Below are positions 1 through 21,328 of a DNA stretch of 64,000 nucleotides, piece after piece. Origin of the DNA: Burkholderia oklahomensis C6786 (GTDB taxonomy: Bacteria > Pseudomonadota > Gammaproteobacteria > Burkholderiales > Burkholderiaceae); NCBI RefSeq assembly GCF_000959365.1, contig NZ_CP009555.1, positions 1,984,001 to 2,048,000 on the forward strand. The letters run 5' to 3'. The notes under the pieces are model-generated. The model ran no database searches. It worked only from the letters and a program-made list of their open reading frames with translations, and was not told where the DNA came from. The position numbers were made by a program, and so were the translations under genes. The number at the start of each line of letters is the position of its first letter. Position 1 is the stretch's first letter.

Positions 1-172
1 CAAGGTTGCAGTCATCAAGGCCGTTCGCGAACTGACGGGCCTGGGCCTGAAGGAAGCGAAGGATCTGGTTGACGGCGCACCGAAGCCCGTCAAGGAAGGC
101 GTCGACAAGGCTGCCGCTGACGAAGCCAAGAAGAAGCTGGAAGACGCGGGCGCGAAGGTCGAAGTCAAGTAA
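1..172 (+). CDS. rplL: 50S ribosomal protein L7/L12, C-terminal part
   Basis: The last 56 codons of the L7/L12 stalk protein, cut by the window edge; base 1 is the last base of a split codon. What remains is the globular C-terminal domain that recruits and stimulates translation GTPases: the [20 protein letters not shown] segment and the Lys/Ala-rich tail ending in KVEVK are characteristic. It is followed by a hairpin terminator and then rpoB, the usual rplJL-rpoBC order, so it shares transcription with the polymerase genes through partial read-through. Confidence 0.95.
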   Translation, partial: KVAVIKAVRELTGLGLKEAKDLVDGAPKPVKEGVDKAAADEAKKKLEDAGAKVEVK

Positions 173-536
173 GTTCCGACGCGCTGTGCGAAGGCTGGCG
201 GTTTTCCACCGCCGGCCTTTTTGTGCTTTGTGGGGGCAGTGTTTTGACACTCTTTGAAGAGGTCGGACGAGCACCCGCAGAAGCCAAAGAAAAACGCCCA
301 TCCACCATCGATCGGCGATTTTTCTTTGTCTTCTGAAGCGACTGCAGAAGGCAAGTTTGGTCGGGCAGCGGGCAACACAGGCATCCGCTGCCGTCAGCCA
401 GCGGTTGGTAGCGGCCAACCACCAAGCTTCTCGGCTCGTGCCGTCGGACGGCCATCGGGTCTCAGTCGGTGAACACTCGGGTTTGACACGTCAAGGTATC
501 CCGCCTCGATAGCGCCCGTCGTGATTCGGAGATCGT
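173..536 (+). other. rplL-rpoB intergenic region
   Basis: A 364-base stretch without a gene. It holds the 191-222 terminator and a small perfect inverted repeat, GGTTGG-N6-CCAACC at 403-420, of unknown role. The rpoB ribosome binding site GGAG lies at 528-531. I see no convincing -35/-10 pair; short open frames here have no Shine-Dalgarno signal or recognisable product. Confidence 0.6.
191..222 (+). terminator. Intrinsic terminator or attenuator between rplL and rpoB
   Basis: Eleven-bp inverted repeat (191-201 with 209-219, one G-U wobble) around a 7-base loop, running into five T residues. It sits 18 bases after the rplL stop. In other proteobacteria a partial terminator here lowers rpoBC relative to rplL; that role is inferred for this one. 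Confidence 0.85.
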
Positions 537-4643
<4,107 letters not shown>

Positions 4644-4664
4644 TCGGACTACTGGAGAGAAGCG

Positions 4665-8903
<4,239 letters not shown>

Positions 8904-8940
8904 GCGAAGCGGCGCGAGCCGCTTTGCCAGTCTGCTGATG

Positions 8941-8974
8941 AAGCCGCCCGGTTTCGACCGGGCGGCTTTTTTTT
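8941..8974 (+). terminator. Intrinsic terminator after rpoC
   Basis: Perfect 12-bp stem (8941-8952 with 8957-8968) capped by a TTCG tetraloop and followed by eight T residues. A smaller 7-bp hairpin without a T run precedes it at 8907-8924. This is the strongest terminator in the window and should end the rpoBC transcript before recQ. Confidence 0.95.
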
Positions 8975-9047
8975 CGCGAACCGTTCGGCGGCGAGTCTGC
9001 CGATCGGATAACGTGCGAACGCCGTTCTCCTTTCGCTGCGGGGACGT

Positions 9048-9056
9048 TGGTAAAAT
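9048..9056 (+). promoter_or_regulatory. Possible extended -10 promoter for recQ
   Basis: TGGTAAAAT fits an extended -10 element (TGn plus TAAAAT). No good -35 is seen at the right distance. It lies after the rpoC terminator and about 40 bases before the chosen recQ start, so recQ probably has its own promoter here. Confidence 0.4.
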
Positions 9057-9095
9057 TCCGCCCACCGGCACTTTTCGTTGTCCTCCATCCGATCC

Positions 9096-10943
9096 ATGTC
9101 CCGCGCGCTCGAAATTCTCAACGAAGTCTTTGGCTATCCCGCCTTCCGAGGTCAACAGGGCGAGATCGTCGAGCACGTCGCGGCGGGCGGCGACTGCCTC
9201 GTGCTGATGCCGACGGGTGGCGGCAAGTCGCTCTGCTACCAGATTCCGGCGCTCGTGCGCAACGAGGCTGGCTGCGGCGCCGGCATCGTCGTGTCGCCGC
9301 TGATCGCGCTGATGCAGGACCAGGTCGCCGCGCTTTCCGAAGTCGGCGTGCGCGCCGCGTATCTGAATTCGACGCTCTCCGGCGCCGAGGCGGCCGCGAC
9401 CGAGCGCGCGCTGCGCGACGGGGACATCGATCTGCTCTATGTCGCGCCCGAGCGGCTGATGACGCCGCGCTTCCTCGATCTGCTCGAGCGCGCCCGCATC
9501 GGCCTCTTCGCAATCGACGAGGCGCACTGCGTGTCGCAGTGGGGGCACGATTTCCGGCCCGAGTACATCCAGTTGTCGGTGCTGCACGAGCGTTTCCCGG
9601 ACGTGCCGCGAATCGCGCTGACGGCGACCGCCGACGCGATCACGCGCGACGAGATCGTCCAGCGGCTCGCGCTCGACGACGCGCGGATTTTCGTGTCGAG
9701 CTTCGATCGGCCGAACATCCGCTACCGGATTGTCGAGAAGGACAACGCGCGCGCGCAGCTGCTCGATTTCATCCGGGCGGAGCACACGAATGCGGACGGC
9801 ACGACCGACGCGGGCGTCGTCTACTGCCTGTCGCGCCGCAAGGTCGAGGAGACGGCCGAGTGGCTGAAGGCGCAAGGGGTTCGTGCGCTGCCGTATCACG
9901 CGGGGATGGAATTCGGAATCCGGCAGAGGCACCAGGAGATGTTCCAGCGCGAGGAAGGCGTCGTCATGTGCGCGACGATCGCGTTCGGAATGGGCATCGA
10001 CAAGCCGGACGTGCGCTTCGTCGCGCACCTCGATTTGCCGAAGAGCGTCGAAGGCTACTACCAGGAGACGGGTCGCGCGGGCCGCGACGGCATGCCCGCC
10101 AACGCGTGGATGGCGTACGGGCTCGGCGACGTGGTCCAGCAGCGCAAGATGATCGACGAGTCGGACGCCGACGACACGCACAAGCGCGTCCAGACGTCGA
10201 AGCTCGACGCGCTGCTCGGGCTGTGCGAGACGGCGTCGTGCCGCCGCGTCCGGCTGCTCGCGTATTTCGGCGAGACGAGCGCACCGTGCGGCAACTGCGA
10301 CACCTGCATCGAGCCGCCGGCGACGTGGGATGCGACGCGCGAGGCGCGGATGGCGCTGTCGTGCGTGTTCCGTGCGCAGCGCGCGAGCGGCTTCAACTTC
10401 GGCGCGAGCCACCTGATCGAAGTGCTGCGCGGCGCGCGCAACGAGAAGGTACTGCAGCGCGGCCACGAGAATCTCAGCACGTTCGGCATCGGCGCCGAGC
10501 TGTCCGAGCCCGAATGGCGCGCGATCTTCCGGCAGCTCGTCGCGTTCGGCTACCTCGCCGTCGATCACGGCGGCTTCGGCGCGCTCGTGCTGACCGAGGC
10601 GAGCAAGCCGGTGCTCAAGGGCGAGGAGACGGTCACGCTGCGCCGCTACGTGAAGCCGGCGCGCACCCGCCAGTCGTCGGGCCGCAGCGGCGCACGCGTC
10701 GATCCGACGGCCGGCATGAATCCGCGCGAGCGCGCGTGCTGGGAGCGGCTGCGCGCGTGGCGGGCGGAGACCGCGAAGAGCGACGGCGTGCCCGCGTACG
10801 TGATCTTCCACGACGCGACGCTCGCGGAGATCGCCCGCAACGCGCCGGAGTCGATCGAAGATCTGCGCCATATTCCAGGGATCGGCGCGCGCAAGCTCGA
10901 CCGCTTCGGCGACGAGATCCTCGAGGTCGTCGAAGCGGCCTGA
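9096..10943 (+). CDS. recQ: ATP-dependent DNA helicase RecQ
   Basis: A 3'-to-5' superfamily 2 DNA helicase that acts in recombination and repair of stalled forks, 615 residues from this start. Walker A is MPTGGGKS (Lys44), the Walker B/DEAH box is IDEAH (141-144), and the RecQ aromatic-rich loop [13 protein letters not shown] follows. The RQC zinc site is the CRRVRLL...PCGNCDTC cluster. The C-terminal HRDC domain ends near the [17 protein letters not shown] segment. The ATG at 9096 is preferred; an in-frame TTG at 9078 would add six residues, and neither has a clear Shine-Dalgarno site. It stands alone between the rpoC terminator and the str promoter. Confidence 0.96.
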   Translation: MSRALEILNEVFGYPAFRGQQGEIVEHVAAGGDCLVLMPTGGGKSLCYQIPALVRNEAGCGAGIVVSPLIALMQDQVAALSEVGVRAAYLNSTLSGAEAAATERALRDGDIDLLYVAPERLMTPRFLDLLERARIGLFAIDEAHCVSQWGHDFRPEYIQLSVLHERFPDVPRIALTATADAITRDEIVQRLALDDARIFVSSFDRPNIRYRIVEKDNARAQLLDFIRAEHTNADGTTDAGVVYCLSRRKVEETAEWLKAQGVRALPYHAGMEFGIRQRHQEMFQREEGVVMCATIAFGMGIDKPDVRFVAHLDLPKSVEGYYQETGRAGRDGMPANAWMAYGLGDVVQQRKMIDESDADDTHKRVQTSKLDALLGLCETASCRRVRLLAYFGETSAPCGNCDTCIEPPATWDATREARMALSCVFRAQRASGFNFGASHLIEVLRGARNEKVLQRGHENLSTFGIGAELSEPEWRAIFRQLVAFGYLAVDHGGFGALVLTEASKPVLKGEETVTLRRYVKPARTRQSSGRSGARVDPTAGMNPRERACWERLRAWRAETAKSDGVPAYVIFHDATLAEIARNAPESIEDLRHIPGIGARKLDRFGDEILEVVEAA

Positions 10944-10991
10944 CGCGCGTCGCCGGCGACCGCATTCTGGCACCAAAAATCACGCAAGCTG

Positions 10992-11021
10992 TTGACTCAC
11001 TTGGGATTTTCGGAATATTAT
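10992..11021 (+). promoter_or_regulatory. str operon promoter
   Basis: TTGACT at 10992-10997 and TATTAT at 11016-11021, separated by 18 bases; each hexamer matches the sigma70 consensus in five of six positions. The start would fall near 11028, giving a leader of about 130 bases before rpsL. Confidence 0.8.
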
Positions 11022-11158
11022 GCTGGGTTCCGGTTCTCGGTGGGTTGATTCCTGGGCGCAAGCCTTGGGTCGCGTACGCGTTCCGGAGCGTCACGCATGT
11101 CGGATTTCGCTTTGCCCGAGGCCGACGTGTCGTTTTTGGTCAATTTCAGGAATAAACA

Positions 11159-11539
11159 ATGCCAACCATCAATCAACTGGTTCGCAAAGGCCGCACGTCG
11201 GAAACGACGAAGAGCAAGAGCCCGGCCTTGCAGGACTGCCCCCAGCGTCGCGGCGTGTGCACCCGTGTGTACACGACGACGCCGAAGAAGCCGAACTCGG
11301 CACTCCGTAAGGTCGCCAAGGTTCGTCTGACGAACGGCTTCGAAGTGATTTCGTACATCGGCGGTGAAGGCCACAACCTGCAGGAACACTCGGTTGTGCT
11401 GATCCGCGGCGGCCGTGTGAAGGACTTGCCGGGTGTGCGTTACCACATGGTTCGCGGCTCGCTGGATACGCAGGGCGTCAAGGACCGTAAGCAAGCTCGT
11501 TCGAAGTACGGCGCGAAGCGTGCAAAGGCTGCGAAGTAA
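11159..11539 (+). CDS. rpsL: 30S ribosomal protein S12
   Basis: S12 of the decoding centre, 126 residues. The streptomycin-determining loops are intact and of sensitive type: [11 protein letters not shown] with Lys43 and [13 protein letters not shown] with Lys88. Asp89 is the residue methylthiolated in E. coli. A weak purine-rich site (CAGGA, 11147-11151) precedes the ATG. It opens the str operon rpsL-rpsG-fusA-tuf behind the promoter at 10992-11021. The 170-base gap to rpsG is long for this operon. Confidence 0.98.
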   Translation: MPTINQLVRKGRTSETTKSKSPALQDCPQRRGVCTRVYTTTPKKPNSALRKVAKVRLTNGFEVISYIGGEGHNLQEHSVVLIRGGRVKDLPGVRYHMVRGSLDTQGVKDRKQARSKYGAKRAKAAK

Positions 11540-11709
11540 GCTGCCTCTGAATGGAGATCGCCTCCGGGCGGTTAAGGCGGTGGTGCCGGATTGCCGGTGC
11601 TGTCGAGTAAGTGGTCACCCGGCCAAGCTGGTTAGTCGAGCAGATGAGATCGGGTTAGTTGGTGGCCGCGGGGCTTTCGAGCTCCAACTGAACAGGTAAA
11701 GGAAGAAAC
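11540..11709 (+). other. rpsL-rpsG intercistronic region
   Basis: A 170-base spacer inside the str operon. It has a small stem (11583-11589 with 11594-11600, loop ATTG, two wobble pairs). In E. coli the corresponding spacer carries the S7 translational repressor site; that this spacer does the same is inference, and I could not align the known S7 target by eye. Confidence 0.35.
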
Positions 11710-12180
11710 ATGCCGCGTCGTCGCGAAGTCCCCAAGCGGGAAGTGTTGCCGGATCCGAAGTACGGCAATGTAGATGTAGCCAAGTTCATGAACATGCTGA
11801 TGCTGTCCGGCAAGAAGTCGGTCGCTGAGCGCATCGTTTATGGCGCATTCGAGCAAATCCAGACCAAGGGTGGCAAGGACCCGCTGGAAGTGTTCACGGT
11901 TGCGCTCAACAACGTGAAGCCGGTCGTCGAAGTGAAGAGCCGTCGCGTTGGTGGTGCCAACTATCAGGTTCCGGTCGAAGTGCGCCCGTCGCGTCGTATG
12001 GCATTGGCGATGCGCTGGTTGCGCGAGGCTGCGAAGAAGCGTAGCGAGAAGTCGATGGCGCTGCGTCTGGCCGGTGAGCTCTCCGAAGCGGCTGAAGGCC
12101 GCGGCGGCGCGATGAAGAAGCGCGACGAAGTTCACCGGATGGCGGAAGCCAACCGGGCGTTCTCGCACTTCCGTTTCTAA
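11710..12180 (+). CDS. rpsG: 30S ribosomal protein S7
   Basis: S7, 156 residues, which nucleates assembly of the 30S head and binds the 3' major domain of 16S rRNA next to the E site. The opening [15 protein letters not shown] and the segment [17 protein letters not shown] are family signatures. AAAGGAAGAAAC directly before the ATG gives a good ribosome binding site. Second gene of the str operon; in E. coli S7 represses this operon's translation. Confidence 0.98.
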   Translation: MPRRREVPKREVLPDPKYGNVDVAKFMNMLMLSGKKSVAERIVYGAFEQIQTKGGKDPLEVFTVALNNVKPVVEVKSRRVGGANYQVPVEVRPSRRMALAMRWLREAAKKRSEKSMALRLAGELSEAAEGRGGAMKKRDEVHRMAEANRAFSHFRF

Positions 12181-12211
12181 GCGCCAGGCTGGGCTGTTAG
12201 CGGAAAAATTC

Positions 12212-12246
12212 CGGGCGGGTGCGCTTTTCAAGCGCCTCGCCCGTTT
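12212..12246 (+). terminator. Attenuator-like hairpin between rpsG and fusA
   Basis: Nested stem: CGGGCG (12212-12217) pairs with CGCCCG (12238-12243), and inside it GCGCTT (12221-12226) pairs with AAGCGC (12230-12235). TTTGTGTT follows, a weak T tract. It may partly reduce read-through into fusA. Confidence 0.4.
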
Positions 12247-12301
12247 GTGTTGAGGTGTGCTGCGACAAGGGTCGCATCGCGCCAACCAATAGAGGATCAA
12301 A

Positions 12302-14404
<2,103 letters not shown>

Positions 14405-14443
14405 CTCGACAATACAACTGATTATTTTTGAAAGAAGAGAGTC

Positions 14444-15634
<1,191 letters not shown>

Positions 15635-15766
15635 TATCGACGATCCGCAGTTTGTAGTAATATTCAGCGCCCGGGACCGGGCGCCCGCCCTCCGCGGATG
15701 TCCGGTCCTACGTTCTTTTTGTGATCTGGCGGTGCAATATCGCCTCGCTCTTTTGAAGGAATCGCC

Positions 15767-16078
15767 ATGCAGCAGCAAAAAATCCGCATTCGCCTGAAGG
15801 CTTTCGACTATCGTCTGATCGATCAGTCGGCTGCCGAGATCGTCGACACGGCAAAGCGGACCGGCGCGATCGTCCGTGGCCCTGTGCCGCTGCCGACGCG
15901 TATCCAGCGCTTCGATATCCTCCGTTCGCCGCACGTCAACAAGACGTCGCGCGACCAGCTCGAAATCCGCACCCACCAGCGCCTGATGGACATCGTCGAC
16001 CCGACCGACAAGACGGTCGATGCGCTGATGAAGCTCGATCTGCCGGCTGGCGTCGACGTGGAAATCAAGCTGCAATAA
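15767..16078 (+). CDS. rpsJ: 30S ribosomal protein S10 (NusE)
   Basis: S10, 103 residues, a 30S head protein that also acts as NusE in transcription-translation coupling and antitermination. The segments [14 protein letters not shown] and [20 protein letters not shown] are conserved. GAAGGA lies seven to twelve bases before the ATG. It is 132 bases after tuf and 187 bases before rplC. Because a good promoter lies between rpsJ and rplC, rpsJ may be transcribed mainly with the str genes, unlike the E. coli S10 operon. Confidence 0.98.
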   Translation: MQQQKIRIRLKAFDYRLIDQSAAEIVDTAKRTGAIVRGPVPLPTRIQRFDILRSPHVNKTSRDQLEIRTHQRLMDIVDPTDKTVDALMKLDLPAGVDVEIKLQ

Positions 16079-16127
16079 GGCTTGCAGCGGCGCCCGGCTT
16101 GCCGGACGGCGCTAAGTCTTTGATTGC

Positions 16128-16156
16128 TTGCAGAAAACGAAAAGCCTCGCTATAAT
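16128..16156 (+). promoter_or_regulatory. Promoter for the rplC-rpsQ block
   Basis: TTGCAG (16128-16133), a 17-base spacer and a perfect TATAAT (16151-16156). The -10 lies in the 12-base loop of a perfect 10-bp inverted repeat (16138-16147 with 16160-16169). Transcription would start near 16163, about 100 bases before rplC. Confidence 0.8.
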
Positions 16157-16169
16157 GCAAGGCTTTTCG
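16138..16169 (+). repeat. Perfect inverted repeat enclosing a -10 element
   Basis: CGAAAAGCCT and AGGCTTTTCG, 10 bp each, separated by 12 bases that include TATAAT. RNA reading through from rpsJ would contain the whole hairpin. RNA started at the embedded promoter would lack the left arm. A dual attenuator/promoter role is inferred. Confidence 0.75.
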
Positions 16170-16265
16170 CGTATTTGCGTAAAAAGCTGGCGACTTGGGG
16201 GCTCCCTGGGTCACGGCGTTTTGTAAATTAGCCCCGACCAATCGCAGTCGGGAATGGAGAAAACG

Positions 16266-16925
16266 ATGAGCCTTGGACTCGTAGGTCGCAAGGTTGGCAT
16301 GACCCGTATCTTCACGGCTGAAGGGGATTCGATTCCCGTCACCGTGCTCGACGTGTCGGACAACCGCGTGACGCAGATCAAGACTGTTGAAACCGACGGC
16401 TACACGGCCGTGCAGGTTGCATTCGGCTCCCGCCGCGCATCGCGCGTGACGAAGCCGCTGGCAGGTCATCTCGCCAAAGCCGGTGTCGAAGCCGGTGAAA
16501 TCCTCAAGGAATTCCGCATCGATGCGGCCAAGGCAGCCGAACTGTCGAATGGCGCCATCGTTGGCCCGGATCTGTTCGAAGTGGGCCAGAAGGTCGACGT
16601 GCAAGGCGTGTCGATCGGTAAGGGCTACGCCGGCACGATCAAGCGCTACAACTTCGGTTCCGGCCGTGCGTCGCACGGTAACTCGCGCTCGCACAACGTG
16701 CCGGGCTCGATCGGCATGGCGCAGGATCCGGGTCGTGTGTTCCCGGGCAAGCGCATGACGGGTCACATGGGTGACGAGACGGTGACGGTTCAGAACCTCG
16801 AAATCGCTCGCATCGACGCCGATCGCAAGCTGCTGCTCGTCAAGGGTGCAGTTCCGGGTGCGAAGGGCGGCAAGGTTTTCGTGACGCCGGCCGTGAAGAC
16901 GCGTGCCGTGAAGGGGGCGAAATAA
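16266..16925 (+). CDS. rplC: 50S ribosomal protein L3
   Basis: L3, 219 residues, an early assembly protein near the peptidyl transferase centre. It has the usual opening [16 protein letters not shown] and the loop [18 protein letters not shown]; the Gln in AQDP is the residue methylated in E. coli. The start at 16266 is chosen because GGAGA lies at 16256-16260; an in-frame ATG at 16254 would place this site inside the gene. Its stop overlaps the rplD start by one base (TAATG), so the two are translationally coupled. Confidence 0.98.
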   Translation: MSLGLVGRKVGMTRIFTAEGDSIPVTVLDVSDNRVTQIKTVETDGYTAVQVAFGSRRASRVTKPLAGHLAKAGVEAGEILKEFRIDAAKAAELSNGAIVGPDLFEVGQKVDVQGVSIGKGYAGTIKRYNFGSGRASHGNSRSHNVPGSIGMAQDPGRVFPGKRMTGHMGDETVTVQNLEIARIDADRKLLLVKGAVPGAKGGKVFVTPAVKTRAVKGAK

Positions 16926-17545
16926 TGGAACTCAAGCTCCTGAATTCGAATGGTCAGGAAGGTGCGGTGGTCAACGCGTCGGACGTCGTGTTCGGCCGTG
17001 ACTACAACGAAGCGCTGATCCATCAGGTCGTCGTTGCTTACCAGGCGAACGCTCGCCAGGGCAACCGCGCGCAGAAGGATCGCGAGCAAGTCAAGCACAC
17101 GACCAAGAAGCCGTGGCGCCAGAAGGGTACGGGCCGTGCTCGTGCCGGTATGTCGTCGAGCCCGCTGTGGCGTGGCGGTGGCCGGATCTTCCCGAACTCG
17201 CCCGACGAAAACTTCTCGCACAAGGTCAACAAGAAGATGCATCGCGCAGGTCTCTGCTCGATCTTCTCGCAGCTGGCCCGCGAAGGCCGTCTGTCGGTCG
17301 TCGAGGACATCGTTCTCGAAGCGCCGAAGACCAAGCTGCTGGCCGACAAGTTCAAGGCCATGGGTCTCGAATCCGTGCTGGTCATTACCGACACGGTCGA
17401 CGAAAACCTGTACCTCGCGTCGCGCAACCTGCCGCATGTGGCGGTTGTCGAGCCGCGCTACGCTGACCCGCTGTCGCTGATCTACTTCAAGAAAGTGCTG
17501 GTCACGAAGGCTGCGGTCGCCCAGATCGAGGAGTTGCTGTCATGA
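16925..17545 (+). CDS. rplD: 50S ribosomal protein L4
   Basis: L4, 206 residues, with a globular domain and an extended loop that lines the exit tunnel. The loop [14 protein letters not shown] is the family hallmark. In E. coli L4 is also the autogenous repressor of the S10 operon; no equivalent leader is recognisable here. It overlaps rplC by one base and rplW by four (ATGA), so translation of the three should be coupled. Confidence 0.98.
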
Positions 17546-17856
17546 GCGAGATTCGCAAGAACGATCATCGTTTGATGCAGGTCCTGCTCGCACCGGTGAT
17601 CTCCGAAAAGGCGACGCTGGTTGCCGACAAGAACGAGCAAGTCGTGTTCGAAGTCGCACCGGATGCCACGAAGCAGGAAGTGAAGGCGGCTGTCGAGCTG
17701 CTGTTCAAGGTTGAAGTTGATTCGGTCAACGTGCTGGTTCAGAAGGGCAAGCAAAAGCGCTTCGGCCGCTCGATGGGTCGCCGCAAGGACGTGAAGAAGG
17801 CGTACGTCTGCCTGAAGCCCGGCCAGGAAATCAACTTTGAAGCGGAGGCCAAGTAA
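17542..17856 (+). CDS. rplW: 50S ribosomal protein L23
   Basis: L23, 104 residues, sits at the tunnel exit and is the docking site for trigger factor and SRP. The opening [20 protein letters not shown] and the segment [13 protein letters not shown] are typical. The start overlaps the rplD stop (ATGA) and the stop is three bases before rplB, so it is embedded in a tightly coupled operon. Confidence 0.97.
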
Positions 17857-17858
17857 TC

Positions 17859-18686
17859 ATGGCAATCGTGAAAGTTAAGCCGACTTCGCCGGGTCGCCGC
17901 GCGATGGTCAAGGTGGTCAACAAGGACCTGCACAAGGGCAAGCCGCACGCAGCGCTGCTCGACACGCAGAGCTCCAAGGCTGGCCGCAACAACAACGGCC
18001 GTATCACGACGCGTCACCAGGGTGGCGGTCACAAGCAGCACTACCGCGTGATTGATTTCCGTCGCACGAAGGACGGCATTCCGGCGAAGGTCGAGCGTCT
18101 CGAATACGACCCGAACCGCAGCGCAAACATCGCGCTGGTGCTGTACGCCGACGGCGAGCGCCGCTACATCATCGCGCCGAAGGGCGTGACGGTGGGCCAG
18201 CAGCTGATGTCGGGCGCGGAAGCGCCGATCCGCGCGGGCAACACGCTGCCGATCCGCAACATTCCGGTCGGTACGACGATCCACTGCATCGAAATGCTGC
18301 CGGGCAAGGGTGCGCAGATGGCGCGTTCGGCCGGTACTTCGGCGATGCTGCTCGCGCGCGAAGGCGTGTATGCGCAGGTTCGTCTGCGTTCGGGCGAAAT
18401 CCGCCGCGTGCATATCGAGTGCCGTGCGACGATCGGTGAAGTCGGTAACGAAGAGCACAGCCTCCGCCAGATCGGCAAGGCCGGTGCGAACCGCTGGCGC
18501 GGTATCCGCCCGACGGTGCGTGGCGTTGCAATGAACCCGATCGACCACCCGCACGGTGGTGGTGAGGGCCGGACCGCCGCAGGCCGCGACCCGGTGAGCC
18601 CGTGGGGCACGCCGACGAAGGGCTTCCGCACGCGTCGCAACAAGCGCACGACGACGATGATCGTCCAGCGCCGTCACAAGCGTTAA
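17859..18686 (+). CDS. rplB: 50S ribosomal protein L2
   Basis: L2, 275 residues, needed for subunit association and peptidyl transferase activity. The RNA-binding segment [17 protein letters not shown] and the C-terminal [17 protein letters not shown] are diagnostic; the second contains the conserved histidine near the active site. The C-terminus is the expected strongly basic tail ending in RRHKR. It lies two bases after rplW and ten before rpsS. Confidence 0.98.
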   Translation: MAIVKVKPTSPGRRAMVKVVNKDLHKGKPHAALLDTQSSKAGRNNNGRITTRHQGGGHKQHYRVIDFRRTKDGIPAKVERLEYDPNRSANIALVLYADGERRYIIAPKGVTVGQQLMSGAEAPIRAGNTLPIRNIPVGTTIHCIEMLPGKGAQMARSAGTSAMLLAREGVYAQVRLRSGEIRRVHIECRATIGEVGNEEHSLRQIGKAGANRWRGIRPTVRGVAMNPIDHPHGGGEGRTAAGRDPVSPWGTPTKGFRTRRNKRTTTMIVQRRHKR

Positions 18687-18696
18687 GGAGTAGGCA

Positions 18697-18972
18697 ATGG
18701 CACGTTCTGTTAAAAAAGGTCCGTTCTGCGACGCCCATTTGCTGAAGAAAGTTGAGGCGGCTGCAGCTTCGCGCGACAAGAAGCCGATCAAGACCTGGTC
18801 GCGTCGTTCGACGATCCTTCCGGACTTCATCGGCCTGACGATCGCCGTGCACAACGGCCGTCAACACGTTCCGGTGTACATCTCGGAAAACATGGTCGGC
18901 CACAAGCTTGGCGAGTTCGCACTGACCCGTACGTTCAAGGGTCACGCGGCCGACAAGAAGGCCAAGAAATAA
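18697..18972 (+). CDS. rpsS: 30S ribosomal protein S19
   Basis: S19, 91 residues, forms a complex with S13 in the 30S head and contacts the P-site tRNA. The opening [19 protein letters not shown] and the middle [20 protein letters not shown] are family signatures. AAGGAG lies just before the ATG. It sits between rplB and rplV with gaps of 10 and 12 bases. Confidence 0.98.
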
Positions 18973-18984
18973 GGGGCTATCAAG

Positions 18985-19314
18985 ATGGAAGTGAAAGCAA
19001 TTCATCGCGGTGCCCGCATCTCGGCGCAGAAGACGCGCCTTGTGGCTGACCAGATCCGCGGTTTGCCGGTCGACAAGGCGCTGAACGTTCTGACGTTCTC
19101 GCCGAAGAAGGCGGCTGGCATCGTGAAGAAGGTCGTGCTGTCGGCGATCGCGAATGCGGAGCACAACGAAGGCGCCGATATCGACGAGCTCAAGATCAAG
19201 AGCATCTACGTCGACAAGGCTGCATCGCTCAAGCGCTTCACCGCGCGCGCCAAGGGCCGCGGCAACCGCATTGAGAAGCAATCCTGTCACATCACTGTGA
19301 CGGTCGGGAATTAA
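18985..19314 (+). CDS. rplV: 50S ribosomal protein L22
   Basis: L22, 109 residues, whose long beta hairpin lines the exit tunnel and affects macrolide binding. [20 protein letters not shown] and the C-terminal [20 protein letters not shown] are conserved. A weak ribosome binding site (AAGGGG) precedes the ATG. It is followed 11 bases later by rpsC. Confidence 0.97.
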
Positions 19315-19325
19315 GGGGTCATACG

Positions 19326-20126
<801 letters not shown>

Positions 20127-20128
20127 CG

Positions 20129-20545
20129 ATGCTGCAACCGAAACGCAGGAAGTATCGCAAAGAGCAGAAGGGGCGTAACACCGGTATCGCCACGCGCGGC
20201 AACGCCGTGTCGTTCGGTGAGTTCGGCCTGAAGGCTGTCGGTCGCGGCCGTTTGACCGCACGTCAGATCGAGGCGGCGCGTCGTGCAATGACGCGTCACA
20301 TCAAGCGTGGCGGCCGCATCTGGATTCGCATCTTCCCGGACAAGCCGATTTCGCAGAAGCCGGCCGAAGTGCGGATGGGTAACGGTAAGGGTAACCCTGA
20401 GTACTACGTCGCCGAGATTCAGCCGGGCAAGATGCTGTATGAAATGGATGGCGTATCCGAAGAACTGGCGCGTGAGGCGTTCCGTCTGGCCGCAGCGAAG
20501 CTGCCGCTGAAGACGACGTTCATCGTGCGTCAGCTCGGCGCCTAA
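20129..20545 (+). CDS. rplP: 50S ribosomal protein L16
   Basis: L16, 138 residues, organises the A-site region of 23S rRNA. It has the typical opening [19 protein letters not shown], and [20 protein letters not shown] is a strong family match. It starts two bases after the rpsC stop and is followed nine bases later by rpmC, which has a clear AAGGAG site. Confidence 0.98.
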   Translation: MLQPKRRKYRKEQKGRNTGIATRGNAVSFGEFGLKAVGRGRLTARQIEAARRAMTRHIKRGGRIWIRIFPDKPISQKPAEVRMGNGKGNPEYYVAEIQPGKMLYEMDGVSEELAREAFRLAAAKLPLKTTFIVRQLGA

Positions 20546-20554
20546 GGAGAAAAC

Positions 20555-20749
20555 ATGAAGGCTTCCGAACTTCTCCAGAAAGATCAGGCCGCGCTCAACA
20601 AGGAGCTGTCGGACCTGTTGAAGGCGCAATTCGGCCTGCGCATGCAACTCGCGACCCAGCAGCTCACGAACACGAGCCAGCTGAAGAAGGTTCGTCGCGA
20701 CATCGCACGTGTGCGGACCGTCCTGACTCAGAAGGCGAACCAGAAATGA
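20555..20749 (+). CDS. rpmC: 50S ribosomal protein L29
   Basis: L29, 64 residues, a two-helix protein beside L23 at the tunnel exit, where it helps bind trigger factor. Its pattern of an N-terminal helix ([20 protein letters not shown]), then [12 protein letters not shown] and [11 protein letters not shown], is typical. The AAGGAG site lies seven bases before the ATG. The stop overlaps the rpsQ start (ATGA). Confidence 0.96.
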
Positions 20750-21018
20750 ACGATAGCGTGAAAACCTCGCTGAAGCGGACGCTCGTCGGTAAGGTCGTCA
20801 GCAACAAGATGGACAAGACCGTCACCGTGCTGGTCGAGCACCGCGTCAAGCACCCGATCTACGGCAAGTATGTCGTGCGCTCGAAGAAGTACCACGCGCA
20901 CGATGAAGCGAACACGTACAACGAAGGCGATCTCGTCGAAATCCAGGAAACCCGTCCTGTTTCGAAGACGAAGGCCTGGACGGTTTCGCGTCTCGTCGAG
21001 GCGGCCCGCGTGATCTGA
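20746..21018 (+). CDS. rpsQ: 30S ribosomal protein S17
   Basis: S17, 90 residues, an OB-fold primary binder of 16S r[23 protein letters not shown] and [20 protein letters not shown] are diagnostic. It overlaps rpmC by four bases and is the last gene of the S10 block; a 310-base gap with a new promoter follows before rplN, the same break as in E. coli. Confidence 0.97.
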
Positions 21019-21080
21019 GCGGGACAAGGCAGTAAAAAGTGCTTCAGCAGTAGAAGTGCTTGAAATCGCAAAGTTTTTGC

Positions 21081-21108
21081 TTGCGTGACCGGGATTGTTT
21101 GTTATAAT
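21081..21108 (+). promoter_or_regulatory. spc block promoter (rplN onward)
   Basis: TTGCGT (21081-21086), a 16-base spacer and a perfect TATAAT (21103-21108). Position between rpsQ and rplN equals that of the E. coli spc promoter. Transcription would start near 21115. The -10 overlaps the right arm of the inverted repeat at 21087-21115. Confidence 0.8.
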
Positions 21109-21115
21109 CCCGGTC
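21087..21115 (+). repeat. Perfect inverted repeat overlapping the spc -10
   Basis: GACCGGGATT and AATCCCGGTC, 10 bp each, separated by 9 bases. The layout resembles the repeat at 16138-16169 although the arm sequences are unrelated. Read-through RNA from rpsQ could fold it as a terminator-like hairpin. Confidence 0.75.
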
Positions 21116-21328
21116 TTCCCTCTTTATGGGAGCCCCGTCGCGGGCGAAGTGACTGGTGGGGGAAGCGGACTGGCGTCAGGCCTGCTCCGAAGGATTCACC
21201 GATTTGCGATGGCGGGTTTCGTTTGCCGTCGCTGCTGTTCCAACCCAAGCAGCCGATTGGCTGACGGGACCAAGACTGACCGTATGCGCCATGGTGGCGT
21301 ATCCGGATTAAGTTGGGAAAGACAAACC

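Larger units (their letters stand above)
21019..21328 (+). other. rpsQ-rplN intergenic region
   Basis: A 310-base stretch without a gene. It holds the spc promoter with its inverted repeat at 21081-21115 and then a leader of about 215 bases to rplN. An open frame in phase with rplN runs back to 21095, but its residues resemble nothing and no ribosome binding site supports it. I see no convincing riboswitch or ribosomal-protein binding structure in the leader. Confidence 0.6.

Noticed and set aside
15667..15684. GCGCCCGG/CCGGGCGC inverted repeat after tuf as a terminator
   Set aside because: The loop is too short for the full stem and no T run follows, so it is not a convincing intrinsic terminator.
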